Assembly: GCA_020061705.1 (NCBI GenBank)
Contig: JAGUXT010000024.1
Coordinates: 1 to 51,137 of the forward strand
Reading direction: 5' to 3'
DNA from: Halothiobacillus sp.
Lineage (GTDB): Bacteria; Pseudomonadota; Gammaproteobacteria; Halothiobacillales; Halothiobacillaceae
Length of the DNA stretch: 51,137 bases
Shown: positions 9,203 to 18,135 of the stretch, in pieces
Layout: every line of letters starts with the position of its first letter
Numbering within the stretch: the first letter of the stretch is position 1
Notes under the pieces: model-generated
The model's input: the letters and a program-made list of their open reading frames with translations, nothing else
Databases searched by the model: none
Told to the model about the DNA's origin: nothing
Program-made: the position numbers and the translations under genes

Positions 9203-9410
9203 GGGTACTTCTATAAATTCGATCAAGACAGTGATGGCAAGGCAAAATTACGGCGAAAAAGCTAAGCATACACACAGTATGTGAGCATTTTGAGCCGTAT
9301 TTTGGCGCAGCAAGATTCGAGCGCCTCTCCTGCGCAGCAGGCCTTGGGAAAGGATGCCCAAGGGGTGCGAGAACAGGACGCGCGGCTTCAGCGGATTTTT
9401 AGGAGTACCC
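9203..9410. repeat. Dispersed palindromic repeat, family A, copy 1 (long form)
   Basis: The element has inverted ends: GGGTACTTCTATAAATTCG at the left and, in reverse complement, GGGTACTCCTAAAAATCCG at the right. It fills the whole uvrC-pgsA gap. The core includes a segment (CATACACACAGTATGTGAGC) and CGGCTCAAAATGCTCACA in reverse complement, shared with copy 2. An extra internal block of about 60 bp (about 9310-9385) is absent from copy 2 but partly present in copy 3. It contains no ORF and looks like a MITE or REP-type element. Confidence 0.75.
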
Positions 9411-9414
9411 ATGA

Positions 9415-11271
9415 TTAGCCGTGAAAATGATCATAAATTCGCTGCGCCAGTGCCGTACTAATGCCGGGTACGCTGGCAATATCCTCCACACCGGCGCGCT
9501 GCAAGGCTTGAATACCGCCGAAGTGCTTGAGTAATTGTTGCCGTCGTTGGCTGCCAATGCCAGCAATACTTTCCAGAGACGAGGTTTCGCGGGTTTTGGC
9601 TCGCCGTGCACGGTGACCTGTAATGGCGAAACGATGCGCTTCATCGCGCACCTGCTGGATTAAATGCAGAGCGGGCGAATGCGCGGGCAGATCGAGAATT
9701 TGGGTTTGATGCCCGTGTTGTGCGGCAATCAGTAGCGTTTCCTCGCCGGCTCGGCGCTCAACACCCTTGGCTACCCCGACGATCATCACGCTCTCACTCA
9801 AGCCGAGTGCCTGCAAAACATCCTGCGCCCGTGCCACCTGCCCTACCCCGCCGTCGATCAGCAATACATCCGGCAAGGCGCCATCGTCAGCGACTGCCTT
9901 GGTAAAACGTCGCTCCAGGGCTTGCTGCATGGCAGCGTAGTCATCTCCCGGTGTAATACCCTCAATGTTGTAACGTCGATAGGCTTCCTTACGCGCCCCT
10001 TCGACTCCAAACACCACACACGATGCGACCGTGGATTCACCCAAGGTATGACTGATATCGAAACACTCGATACGTTGCGGTGGTGCATCCAAAGCCAGCG
10101 AAACGGCAAGCGCGTCCATGCGCGCCATTTGATTGCCGCGCGAGGCGAGGCGTTGCCCTAGCGCAAGCTCGGCATTGTGCCGTGCCATATCCACCCAGCG
10201 CGCACGCTCGCCACGTGGAGCCGACTGAATGCGCACCGTATGACCGGATGCAGTGCTCAACGCTTGCTCCAAAAGCTCGCGCTCATCGGGCGCATGACTA
10301 ACTAAAAGTTCGCGCGGCGTTTCGTGCTCCAAATACATTTGGCCAATAAATGCGCTCAGAATTTCCCCTTCGCTACGCTCGTCAGTATTTTTCGGAAAAT
10401 AAGCGCGCCCGCCCAGATTGCGCCCATCACGAATGGTTAAAACCTCGACGCAGGCCACACCACCCGCCTGGGCACAGGCCAGCACATCCACACTGCCGCC
10501 CTGGGTGCTGATGTATTGCTTTTCGCTCACGCCGCGCAACTGGCTAATACGATCACGCAAGATACCAGCCTCTTCAAAGGCCAATGTTTCTGCCGCGTGC
10601 TCCATTCGCGCCACCAAGGTATGAATCACCTGCTGGCTACGTCCCTCAAGAAAAGCCTGCGCATCTTTTACATCCTGCGCATAGTCTGCTTGTGCAATAA
10701 AGCCGACACAGGGTGCGGTGCAACGCTTGATTTGATACTGCATGCACGGGCGTGAGCGGTTTTGAAACTCACTATTGGCACAATCGCGTAGTCGGAAAAT
10801 CTTTTGTAAAAGATTGAGGGTTTCCTTAACCGCCAAAGCGCTTGGATACGGCCCGAAATAGCGTCCAAGCTGGCGATGTGGCCCACGGTGATAACCTAGC
10901 CGCGGATAAGCATGGTGTGTACCGAGGAATATTTCCGGGTAGCTTTTATCGTCACGCATCAGCACGTTGTAACGCGGATGGTGCTGTTTGATCAGATGAT
11001 TTTCGAGCAGCAATGCCTCGGTTTCGGTATGCGTGGCGGTGAGCTGAATATCGGCAACATGCCCCACCAGCGCCGCAGTTTTGGGTGCCAAACCACTGCT
11101 ACGAAAATAGCTCGCCAAACGCTTTTTTAAGTCTTTGGCCTTACCGACATAGAGAATTGTCCCCGTCGCATCCAACATGCGGTATACACCGGGCGACTCC
11201 GGGGCGCGTGCCAGAAATGCCTTGGCATCAAAGCGCGCAGACTCGGCAGCGGGCTCAGTAATCGCGCTCAT
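9415..11271 (-). CDS. uvrC: Excinuclease ABC subunit C
   Basis: UvrC makes both incisions in nucleotide excision repair after UvrA/UvrB damage recognition. At 618 residues it is of normal length. It has the GIY-YIG nuclease domain (about 25-105: GVYRML...ILYVGKAKDLKKRL), four cysteines in the middle part (RDCANSEF, RPCMQYQIKRCTAPCVG), a UVR/UvrB-binding motif (about 205-240), the RNase-H-like C-terminal nuclease (LLIDGGVGQV) and a terminal tandem helix-hairpin-helix (SIAGIGSQRRQQLLKHFGG, VPGISTALAQRIYDHF). The start overlaps the end of the upstream CYTH gene by 17 bases, which suggests translational coupling. Downstream comes repeat A and then pgsA. Confidence 0.97.
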   Translation of the reverse strand: MSAITEPAAESARFDAKAFLARAPESPGVYRMLDATGTILYVGKAKDLKKRLASYFRSSGLAPKTAALVGHVADIQLTATHTETEALLLENHLIKQHHPRYNVLMRDDKSYPEIFLGTHHAYPRLGYHRGPHRQLGRYFGPYPSALAVKETLNLLQKIFRLRDCANSEFQNRSRPCMQYQIKRCTAPCVGFIAQADYAQDVKDAQAFLEGRSQQVIHTLVARMEHAAETLAFEEAGILRDRISQLRGVSEKQYISTQGGSVDVLACAQAGGVACVEVLTIRDGRNLGGRAYFPKNTDERSEGEILSAFIGQMYLEHETPRELLVSHAPDERELLEQALSTASGHTVRIQSAPRGERARWVDMARHNAELALGQRLASRGNQMARMDALAVSLALDAPPQRIECFDISHTLGESTVASCVVFGVEGARKEAYRRYNIEGITPGDDYAAMQQALERRFTKAVADDGALPDVLLIDGGVGQVARAQDVLQALGLSESVMIVGVAKGVERRAGEETLLIAAQHGHQTQILDLPAHSPALHLIQQVRDEAHRFAITGHRARRAKTRETSSLESIAGIGSQRRQQLLKHFGGIQALQRAGVEDIASVPGISTALAQRIYDHFHG

Positions 11272-11770
11272 CCCATTCCGGCGCAGCCAGCTTGAACTCC
11301 CAAGTGTTATAGGGCTTGTTCACCAAGGCCACATTGTAATAACGCGCATCTTCGGTTACTTCACCGCCTAGCCACGACGGGCGCGCAAATGCCTCATCCA
11401 CAGCAGACAACTCAATTTCCGCCACGATCAAACCCGCATTGTCGCCATGAAATTCATCGATCTCCCACCGGTGCGCGCCAAACGGCACAAGATGGCGCGT
11501 TTTTTCTATGATTGAGCCGCAAAGCGTATCCAACATCTCATTCGCCTCTGCCAAGGGAATGCTGTACTCGTATTCGTGCCGCTCAGCTCCCAAACGGACA
11601 CTTTTGATATTCAAAAAACCACGCTGACCTTCAACACGAACTCGCACCGAGGCCTTGGCATCCTGCACGCTCGGCGTGAGATAGCCTTGACGAAAAAGCG
11701 TGCTTTGCGTCACGGCATCTCGCCAGGCTTCATCAATGAGTAAAAACTTACGCTCAATCTCTAATGCCAC
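11255..11770 (-). CDS. CYTH-domain (triphosphate tunnel) protein
   Basis: The 171-residue product carries the CYTH signature ExExK at its very N terminus (E4-I-E6-R-K8) followed by alternating acidic and basic strands (ASVRVRVEGQRGFLNIK, YEYSIPLAEANEML, HRWEIDEFHGDNAGLIVAEIEL). CYTH proteins form an eight-strand tunnel that binds triphosphates with divalent metal; bacterial members include inorganic triphosphatases and class IV adenylate cyclases. The short single-domain form resembles the inorganic triphosphatase/unknown branch, so I do not assign cyclase activity. The start is a GTG at 11770 with GGGGGA six bases upstream. It overlaps uvrC, so the two are likely one transcript. Confidence 0.88.
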   Translation of the reverse strand: MALEIERKFLLIDEAWRDAVTQSTLFRQGYLTPSVQDAKASVRVRVEGQRGFLNIKSVRLGAERHEYEYSIPLAEANEMLDTLCGSIIEKTRHLVPFGAHRWEIDEFHGDNAGLIVAEIELSAVDEAFARPSWLGGEVTEDARYYNVALVNKPYNTWEFKLAAPEWDERDY

Positions 11771-11861
11771 AATAAATCCCCCTGAATACTCGAGGGCATT
11801 ATCGCGCCGTCTTCAGCAAAAAACACCTGTTACGGCCGCTCAATTACCTACTCAAAGCGTA

Positions 11862-12830
11862 TCAGTAGCGAATCAGTGCCGAGCCCCAGGTAAAGCCGCC
11901 GCCAAAGGCTTCAAGCAACAAACGATCACCACGCTGAATGCGCCCATCACGAACAGCAACGTCAAGTGCCAATGGCACCGAAGCTGCTGAGGTATTTCCA
12001 TGCTTGGCTACCGTCAACACCACGCGCTCCATGGGCAGACCAAGTTTTTTCGCCGTGGCCGCGATAATGCGCGTATTGGCCTGATGCGGCACCAGCCAGT
12101 CGATATCCGCCTTTTCCAGACCTGCGGCCTCGAGAGTTTCATCCACAATGCGACCCAGTGTATTAACGGCGACCTTGAAGACCTCATTCCCCTTCATCTG
12201 GATAAACACCCCGCCCTGCTCACACAAGGCACGGTTTTTGGACACACCACAGGGCACACTCAACAAGTCACTGTGCGCGCCATCAGCATGCAAATGCACA
12301 GACAAAATGCCGGCTTCCTCAGATGCTTCCAGAACCACGGCGCCCGCACCATCACCAAACAATACGCAAGTGGTGCGATCTGTCCAATCGACTATGCGTG
12401 AAAGAGTTTCAGCACCAATCACCAGCGCACGCTTGGTACCACCTGCACGGATAAATTTTTCCGCAACTCCCAAGGCGTACACAAACCCGGTACACACCGC
12501 TTGCACATCAAACGCGGCGCAGCCATTGGCGCCAAGGCGGTGTTGCAACAGACAGGCCGTGCTGGGAAATACCAAATCCGGTGTAGTGGTCGCGACAATA
12601 ATCAAGTCGAGATCCTTACCTTCTACACCGGCCACCTCCATGGCACGGCGTGCGGCAATTTCTGCCAAATCCACCGTAGATTCGTTCTCACCCACAATAT
12701 GCCGTTGCTGAATGCCGGTACGCTCACGAATCCAGGCGTCATCGGTCTCCACCATGCGCTCAAGGTCAGCATTGGTCAGTATTTTTTCTGGCAGGTAACC
12801 ACCCGTGCCGGTAATGCGTGCGTAGATCAA
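11862..12830 (-). CDS. fabH: 3-oxoacyl-[ACP] synthase III
   Basis: FabH condenses acetyl-CoA with malonyl-ACP to start fatty acid synthesis. The catalytic triad is visible: C113 (AVCTGF), H249 (VPHQAN) and N279 ([10 protein letters not shown]). The length (322) is normal. The gene lies six bases after plsX and belongs to the conserved yceD-rpmF-plsX-fabH block. The usual next genes (fabD, fabG, acpP) do not follow; a CYTH gene does, so the fab cluster is split in this genome. Confidence 0.97.
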   Translation of the reverse strand: MIYARITGTGGYLPEKILTNADLERMVETDDAWIRERTGIQQRHIVGENESTVDLAEIAARRAMEVAGVEGKDLDLIIVATTTPDLVFPSTACLLQHRLGANGCAAFDVQAVCTGFVYALGVAEKFIRAGGTKRALVIGAETLSRIVDWTDRTTCVLFGDGAGAVVLEASEEAGILSVHLHADGAHSDLLSVPCGVSKNRALCEQGGVFIQMKGNEVFKVAVNTLGRIVDETLEAAGLEKADIDWLVPHQANTRIIAATAKKLGLPMERVVLTVAKHGNTSAASVPLALDVAVRDGRIQRGDRLLLEAFGGGFTWGSALIRY

Positions 12831-12836
12831 AACCCG

Positions 12837-13850
12837 TTACCTCTGTGCCAGCAAAGCTTCGAGCTGGCTATCAATGCGATTCGGTACATCCTGCTCGACT
12901 TCGTGAATCGCCGTATTAATCGCGTATCCAAACGAGTAAGCATCTGCACCACCGTGGCTCTTAACCACAATGCCTTGCAGACCAAGCAAACTTGCCCCGT
13001 TGTAACGACGCGGGTCAAAACGCTGTTTCAGCGAATTCAACACCGGCAGCGCAATCAGCGCAGCCAGCTTGGTGAACAGGTTACGCTTAAAACTCTCACG
13101 CATGTGGCCGGTAATCATCTTCGCAACACCCTCGCTCGCCTTGAGCGCGACATTGCCAACAAAGCCGTCACATACCACGACGTCAGCCACGCCCTTGTAG
13201 ATATCGTCGCCTTCCACATAGCCGATGTAGTTGATCGGCGAAGTTTCCAATAAACGTGCGGCAGCCTTTACCGTGTCATTGCCCTTGATGGCCTCCGCTC
13301 CCACATTCAGCAGTCCAACACGTGGATTGGGATTATTATCAACTGCGGATGCCAACACCGACCCCATCACCGCAAATTGCAGCAAATGCTCGGCACTGCA
13401 CTCCACATTTGCGCCCAAATCAAGCATATGCGTATGCCCTTGACTGGTGGGCAACATCGCGCAAATCGCCGGGCGATCAATACCAGGCAGGGTTTTCAGT
13501 ACAAACTTTGCCGTCGCCATCAAAGCACCGGTATTGCCCGCACTGATACATGCCTGTGCCGTGCCATCACGTACCAGATTAATGGCCACACGCATGGAGG
13601 AGTCTTTTTTGCCGCGCAAAGCCAGCGCTGGCGACTCATCCATAGCTACCACTTCGCTGGCATGATGAATGCGCAAACGCGGATCAGACGCTGCATTGCG
13701 GCGAGCCAACTCGTCGCGCAGCATGTCTTCATGTCCAACCAGAATTAAATTCAGCGCAGGGTGTTGTTGCAGTGCAGCCAGCGCCGCGTCAAGCACAATA
13801 CCTGGGGCACGGTCGCCCCCCATCGCGTCCAAAGCGAGAGTGATTGTCAT
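12837..13850 (-). CDS. plsX: Phosphate acyltransferase PlsX
   Basis: PlsX converts acyl-ACP to acyl-phosphate for phospholipid synthesis by PlsY. The N terminus ([20 protein letters not shown]) and the motifs [32 protein letters not shown] and [11 protein letters not shown] are characteristic. The length of 337 is normal. It is followed directly by fabH. Upstream, a terminator and repeat B separate it from rpmF, so plsX-fabH probably has its own promoter, although YceD-RpmF-PlsX are usually cotranscribed in related bacteria. Confidence 0.97.
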   Translation of the reverse strand: MTITLALDAMGGDRAPGIVLDAALAALQQHPALNLILVGHEDMLRDELARRNAASDPRLRIHHASEVVAMDESPALALRGKKDSSMRVAINLVRDGTAQACISAGNTGALMATAKFVLKTLPGIDRPAICAMLPTSQGHTHMLDLGANVECSAEHLLQFAVMGSVLASAVDNNPNPRVGLLNVGAEAIKGNDTVKAAARLLETSPINYIGYVEGDDIYKGVADVVVCDGFVGNVALKASEGVAKMITGHMRESFKRNLFTKLAALIALPVLNSLKQRFDPRRYNGASLLGLQGIVVKSHGGADAYSFGYAINTAIHEVEQDVPNRIDSQLEALLAQR

Positions 13851-13878
13851 GGAGCCACTTTAGTCTAAATAGTTGGTC

Positions 13879-13981
13879 AGGACTTACGCAAAAGTGCTCC
13901 AGCAAGGCAAAGCGCCGAAGACAGTACACTTAAGTACGGTAAGGTGCTTGAACGCTGCTGGGGCGGTTTTGCGTAAGTCCT
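13879..13981. repeat. MITE-like repeat, family B, copy 1
   Basis: The 103-bp element has inverted ends AGGACTTACGCAAAA and TTTTGCGTAAGTCCT and a largely self-complementary interior (CCAGCAAGGC..., ...GCTTGAACGCTGCTGG). It lies between rpmF and plsX. Two further copies are at 17991-18096 (same orientation) and 40762-40865 (opposite). It has no ORF. Its position just upstream of plsX means it could alter plsX-fabH expression. Confidence 0.8.
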
Positions 13982-13987
13982 ATTGGT

Positions 13988-14026
13988 AAAAAAAAAGCGG
14001 CACGATGTCTACATCATCGTTACCGC
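13988..14026 (-). terminator. Intrinsic terminator after rpmF
   Basis: On the minus strand GCGG + ACGATG pairs with CATCGT + CCGC around a 7-base loop (14008-14014), with one small bulge, and is followed by nine T (13988-13996). It lies about 70 bases downstream of the rpmF stop and should end the yceD-rpmF transcript before plsX. Confidence 0.8.
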
Positions 14027-14093
14027 CTGTCAGGCATAAAACGACGCAGCGGCTGAAGTTTAACCCCATTGACCGCCATGCGTCCGCCTACAA

Positions 14094-14279
14094 TTACTCC
14101 TGCCCGGTTGCTGTCTCAATCACTTTGCGACCACGATAGAAACCATCAGCACTCACGTGGTGGCGCAAATGCGCTTCACCGCTGGTACGTTCGATGGAAA
14201 CAGTCGGCTTGGTCAAAAAGTCGTGTGCGCGACGCATGTCACGCTTGGAACGGCTCTTGCGGGTCTGTTGTACGGCCAT
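14094..14279 (-). CDS. rpmF: 50S ribosomal protein L32
   Basis: A 61-residue basic protein beginning [20 protein letters not shown], which is the conserved L32 start. It has no zinc-binding cysteines, as is usual for proteobacterial L32. It lies downstream of yceD and upstream of plsX-fabH, the classic neighbourhood, and is followed by an intrinsic terminator at 13988-14026. Confidence 0.97.
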   Translation of the reverse strand: MAVQQTRKSRSKRDMRRAHDFLTKPTVSIERTSGEAHLRHHVSADGFYRGRKVIETATGQE

Positions 14280-14349
14280 GTTTCAAAACTCCAAAAAACT
14301 CAAAAAAATAAATCAACCTTCAACACCGAGGGAGGCAATGCCCTGCGGG

Positions 14350-14889
14350 TCAATGCGTAGAAGGCTTAACCAAACCACGCAAGGCCGCAAACGGATTTTC
14401 AACCACCTCGGCATCGTCGTACTCACGATGGGACGGCACACAAAGATGTGCGTGTCGTGGTACAACCGGCAACGCCAATAAAATCTCATCTTCAATCAAG
14501 TCAGCCAACCAAACCGGGCTTTCACCGAGTACCAGAGGCTCGGTCGATTCCGGCAACTTGTTCACATCCTGCTCGTTGTTCAACACACCAAGCATGACTT
14601 CGGCATGAATCTCCACCGCCACAGGTTCCAGGCAACGCTGACACGTCAGATCAACCACCGTGTCCACTGAACCTTCGATCAACCGGTGCCCCACTTCATT
14701 CCGGCTAAACCTGAACTCAAAGCGCACCAGCGGATCATTCAGCACCACGCCATCCAAACGCCCGGAGGCACGTGCCACCGAACCGTCCTTGATGGAAAGC
14801 ATTTCACTGACTCTAGCCTCACCTTGAAGAGTGACGCCCTTGCGAATCAGTGCAGGGATATCGAGCGGTTGCTGCCATTGATCGAACAT
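14350..14889 (-). CDS. yceD: YceD family protein (DUF177), 23S rRNA accumulation protein
   Basis: YceD homologues are encoded next to rpmF and are linked to 23S rRNA accumulation in E. coli and plants. The 179-residue product has the diagnostic VDLTCQRCLEPV strand-loop (residues about 78-89), a later HLCVPSH and the C-terminal NPFAALRGL motif. It is the first gene of the yceD-rpmF unit. A good sigma70 promoter lies so close upstream that the mRNA might have almost no leader, and no Shine-Dalgarno is evident before the ATG. Confidence 0.93.
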   Translation of the reverse strand: MFDQWQQPLDIPALIRKGVTLQGEARVSEMLSIKDGSVARASGRLDGVVLNDPLVRFEFRFSRNEVGHRLIEGSVDTVVDLTCQRCLEPVAVEIHAEVMLGVLNNEQDVNKLPESTEPLVLGESPVWLADLIEDEILLALPVVPRHAHLCVPSHREYDDAEVVENPFAALRGLVKPSTH

Positions 14890-14898
14890 AATCTTGCA

Positions 14899-14928
14899 AT
14901 TTTATTAACTTAACGCGATAACTGTCAA
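14899..14928 (-). promoter_or_regulatory. Sigma70-type promoter for yceD-rpmF
   Basis: On the minus strand TTGACA (14923-14928), an 18-base spacer and TAAAAT (14899-14904). A start site about seven bases on would fall at about 14892, only a few bases before the yceD ATG at 14889. That implies a leaderless or near-leaderless message, or that a different promoter is used. Confidence 0.55.
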
Positions 14929-14955
14929 AGCATTTCACTCAGGCAACGCCCAATC

Positions 14956-15543
14956 ATGTCTCAACCCACGCTTATTTTGGCCTCAACCTCACCCTATCGG
15001 CGTGCATTACTTGAACGCCTGCGCCTTCCTTTTAGCGTAAGCAAGCCCGGCGTGGATGAAGCCCGCTTACCCGATGAAACAGCAGAACAGATGGTATGCC
15101 GCCTGGCGCAAGCCAAAGCAGAGGCTGTGGCATGCGAACATCCCACGGCATGGGTGATCGGCTCTGACCAGTGCGCCGTGCTGGATGAGCACATTCTTGG
15201 CAAACCGGGCACTCATGCGCGAGCATTTGCACAACTCGAAGCCGCCTCGGGCAAACAGGTAACTTTTCACACCGGGCTGTGTTTAATGCAGCATACAAGC
15301 GGCTTCGAGCGTGTGGTGAACGTTCCGTTCAGCGTACATTTCCGCGAGCTGACCAGCCGCGAGATCGAACACTACCTGCAATGCGAACAACCTTATGATT
15401 GCGCGGGTAGCTTCAAATCCGAAGGACTGGGCATCACCCTGTTCCAATCCATGCAGGGAGACGACCCAAGCAGCCTGATTGGTCTGCCACTGATTGCACT
15501 ATGCACCATGCTACGCGAAGCCGATCTAGACCCGCTGGCCTAG
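14956..15543 (+). CDS. yceF: Maf-family nucleotide pyrophosphatase, YceF type
   Basis: Maf proteins hydrolyse non-canonical or modified NTPs. The N-terminal motif LILASTSPYRRALLERL and the GSDQ motif (residues 69-72, with the catalytic aspartate) in place of the GADT of classical Maf point to the YceF subfamily, known to prefer 7-methyl-GTP. DCAGSFKSEGLG and SLIGLPLIAL are also conserved. The length of 195 fits. The gene is divergent from yceD with a 66-base shared upstream region, a common arrangement. Confidence 0.92.
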   Translation: MSQPTLILASTSPYRRALLERLRLPFSVSKPGVDEARLPDETAEQMVCRLAQAKAEAVACEHPTAWVIGSDQCAVLDEHILGKPGTHARAFAQLEAASGKQVTFHTGLCLMQHTSGFERVVNVPFSVHFRELTSREIEHYLQCEQPYDCAGSFKSEGLGITLFQSMQGDDPSSLIGLPLIALCTMLREADLDPLA

Positions 15544-15657
15544 AACCTGCTCACGACCACTCACATTACAGGGAGTTTGCAAGCGCAAAAGGAAATCAAG
15601 ATTCGCCACCGCAGCCACAGATGAAGTGAAATTAATCCATTTCTGTAAGCTCTGCGG

Positions 15658-16848
15658 CTATAAATTTGTTTGCAATTTCGCTTCACGCCGCATCACCACC
15701 ATAATCAACGCCGCCCCGGCCAACACCATGGCCGCACTGATTAAAAAGCTCGCCAGAGAGCCGGCATATTGCCAAATCAGGCCAGCCAACCAAAAGCCCA
15801 GCACCCCACCCGCACCGTAACCAATTGACGACAGCAAAGCCTGGCCGCGCCCTTGTGTGCCTTGGGTAAAGTGTTGGCGGATAAATTCCACACTTACGGC
15901 ATGAGCCACGCCAAAACTGAAGGCGTGCAGTAATTGCGCCAGCACCAAGGCCAAAACACTGTCCGGCAGGCTGCCAATCACCACCCAGCGCACGCTGGTC
16001 AACAGCATCACCACCAGCATTAGCGGCAGCACGCCAAAGCGCGGCAACAGTCGATGCACCAACATGAAAATACCAACCTCTGCCAGCACACCCAAAGCCC
16101 ACAACGCACCAATCAGAGTATTGCTGTGCGCATGTGCCTCAAGATAGACGCTATAGAACGCGTAATATGTGCCATGACTGGCTTGCAGCAGCAGGCTGGC
16201 CGCAAGGAATAAATATACCTCGGGGCGTTTGAGAATCGGCCAGGCCTGCACTCGCTGTTTGCGTTCCTCGCCCGCATCAATGTGTGCCGGTTGGACTTTC
16301 ACCTCCGGCACGGCCAAGGCCATCAACAGCATGAAACCGTACATCGCCAGCACCGTCCACGGCAACACGCCCGCGCCGTAGCCATCAAGCAAAGGGCCGA
16401 TGCCAAAAGCCGTGAGCACAAAGCCCACCGAGCCCCAAACACGCACACGGGAATAGCGCTCGGGCTGAGCGCCCAAATAATGCAGCGTGACTGCTTCAAA
16501 CTGCGGCATGGCCGCATTCCAGGCCAGCGTGAACAGCAGCATGACCCCCATCATGCTCCACACGCCCTGCACGGCAAACACAAACGCGAACCCCAGCAAG
16601 GTCAACAAACTGGCCAGCCGCACCCAGCGCATTGGATGCCCGTAATGATCGGCCAGCCAGCCGACTAACGGCGGCCCGACCAACTTGGTCAGGCCAAACA
16701 GCCCCATCAAAAAACCAATCGCCGCCGGATCAAAGCCTTCATCTTTCAGATACAGCGGCCAAAACGGCAGAAAAATCCCCAGCGCAGCAAAATAGGCAAA
16801 GTAATAACCTGGAATGCGCCAGGTTAAAGCCTGTTTTGCAAATGGCAT
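15658..16848 (-). CDS. MFS transporter, phenylpropionate permease (HcaT)-like
   Basis: A 396-residue inner-membrane protein with 12 predicted helices. The N-terminal half (GYYFAYFAALGIFLPFWPLYL, GFLMGLFGLTKLVGPPLVGWLADHYG, YSRVRVWGSVGFV) resembles the MFS_1-like/HcaT group. The substrate cannot be read from sequence; the gene context (chorismate synthase) hints at an aromatic compound but proves nothing. Its ATG overlaps the aroC stop codon (TGATG), so it is probably translated from the aroC message. Confidence 0.85.
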   Translation of the reverse strand: MPFAKQALTWRIPGYYFAYFAALGIFLPFWPLYLKDEGFDPAAIGFLMGLFGLTKLVGPPLVGWLADHYGHPMRWVRLASLLTLLGFAFVFAVQGVWSMMGVMLLFTLAWNAAMPQFEAVTLHYLGAQPERYSRVRVWGSVGFVLTAFGIGPLLDGYGAGVLPWTVLAMYGFMLLMALAVPEVKVQPAHIDAGEERKQRVQAWPILKRPEVYLFLAASLLLQASHGTYYAFYSVYLEAHAHSNTLIGALWALGVLAEVGIFMLVHRLLPRFGVLPLMLVVMLLTSVRWVVIGSLPDSVLALVLAQLLHAFSFGVAHAVSVEFIRQHFTQGTQGRGQALLSSIGYGAGGVLGFWLAGLIWQYAGSLASFLISAAMVLAGAALIMVVMRREAKLQTNL

Positions 16849-17945
16849 CAGGCGTGCGAAGGAATCACTGGCGTGGCGCTGTGCACATCACCATTCTGCC
16901 CGCGATGTCGCAGCGCATGGTCGATCAGCACCAGTGCAAGCATTGCTTCGGCTATCGGCGTGGCGCGAATGCCGACACAGGGGTCATGCCGTCCGGTGGT
17001 GATCACTTCCGCCGCTTCGCCATGCAGATTCACACTCTGCCCCGGCAGGCGAATGCTGGAGGTCGGCTTGAGCGCGAGATGCGCAACTACGCTCTGACCG
17101 CTGGAAATGCCGCCCAGAATGCCGCCCGCGTGGTTGGATAAAAAGCCGTCAGGCGTGATTTCATCGCGGTAATCCGTGCCGCGCGCTTCAACGCAAGCGA
17201 AGCCATCACCGATTTCAACGCCCTTGACCGCATTGATACTCATCAAGGCATGGGCAATATCGGCATCCAGACGATCAAATACCGGCTCACCCCAACCCGG
17301 CTGCACACCTTCAGCCACCACGGTCAGCCGCGCGCCAATCGAGTCGCCGGACTTGCGCAGCGCATCCATGAAAGCTTCCATCTCGGCAACTTTGCTTGCA
17401 TCTGGACAGAAGAATGGGTTGCGCTCAACTTCATGCCAATCAACCTGTTCGATGCGAATCGGCCCCAATTGACTCAAATAGCCACGAATCTTGACACCAT
17501 AGCGCTCAAGCAACCATTTCTTGGCAATCGCCCCCGCCGCGACCCGCGCCGCTGTTTCACGTGCGCTTGAACGTCCGCCGCCACGATAATCACGGATACC
17601 GTATTTTTGCTGATAGCTGTAATCGGCATGTCCGGGGCGGAAACTTTGCGCAATGTCGGAGTAATCCTTCGAGCGCTGGTCAGTGTTTTCAATCAGCAAC
17701 GCAATCGGTGTACCGGTGGTTTTCCCCTCGAACACTCCAGAAAGAATACGCACACAATCATCCTCGCGGCGCTGCGTGGTATGGCGCGAGGTTCCCGGCT
17801 TGCGGCGATCAAGATCGGGCTGGAGATCGGCTTCAGACAGCGCCATGCCAGGCGGGCAACCGTCCACAATACAGCCAATGGCCACGCCGTGACTTTCGCC
17901 AAAAGTTGTTACCGTAAACAGAGTGCCAAAGGTATTGCCAGACAT
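16848..17945 (-). CDS. aroC: Chorismate synthase
   Basis: AroC converts 5-enolpyruvylshikimate-3-phosphate to chorismate, the last step of the shikimate pathway, using reduced FMN. The signatures [32 protein letters not shown] and the C-terminal [21 protein letters not shown] are present. The length of 365 residues is normal. The next gene on the strand is an MFS transporter with an overlapping start codon. Confidence 0.97.
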   Translation of the reverse strand: MSGNTFGTLFTVTTFGESHGVAIGCIVDGCPPGMALSEADLQPDLDRRKPGTSRHTTQRREDDCVRILSGVFEGKTTGTPIALLIENTDQRSKDYSDIAQSFRPGHADYSYQQKYGIRDYRGGGRSSARETAARVAAGAIAKKWLLERYGVKIRGYLSQLGPIRIEQVDWHEVERNPFFCPDASKVAEMEAFMDALRKSGDSIGARLTVVAEGVQPGWGEPVFDRLDADIAHALMSINAVKGVEIGDGFACVEARGTDYRDEITPDGFLSNHAGGILGGISSGQSVVAHLALKPTSSIRLPGQSVNLHGEAAEVITTGRHDPCVGIRATPIAEAMLALVLIDHALRHRGQNGDVHSATPVIPSHA

Positions 17946-17990
17946 AGATTCGTAATTCGTGTCGTTAAAAGTGGTAACAATTCTATATCA

Positions 17991-18096
17991 TTAGGGCTTA
18001 CGCAAAAGTGTCCCGGCAAGGCCAAGCGCCGAAGACAGTGCACTTTGTACGGCGAAGCGCTTGAACGCCGCTGGGGTGGTTTTGCGTAAGTCCTAA
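17991..18096. repeat. MITE-like repeat, family B, copy 2
   Basis: Inverted ends TTAGGGCTTACGCAAAA and TTTTGCGTAAGTCCTAA. The interior is clearly homologous to copy 1 (GCGCCGAAGACAGT, GCTTGAACGC). It lies between the divergent aroC and acyl-CoA ligase genes, so it sits in their shared promoter region. Confidence 0.8.
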
Positions 18097-18135
18097 TCAT
18101 CATGGCTTCGCTACGCCGCTTTGAGCCCCTCGTAA

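Noticed and set aside
12501-13253. Open frame of 250 codons on the plus strand over fabH/plsX
   Set aside because: It is antisense to two well-conserved genes and shows no protein motif.
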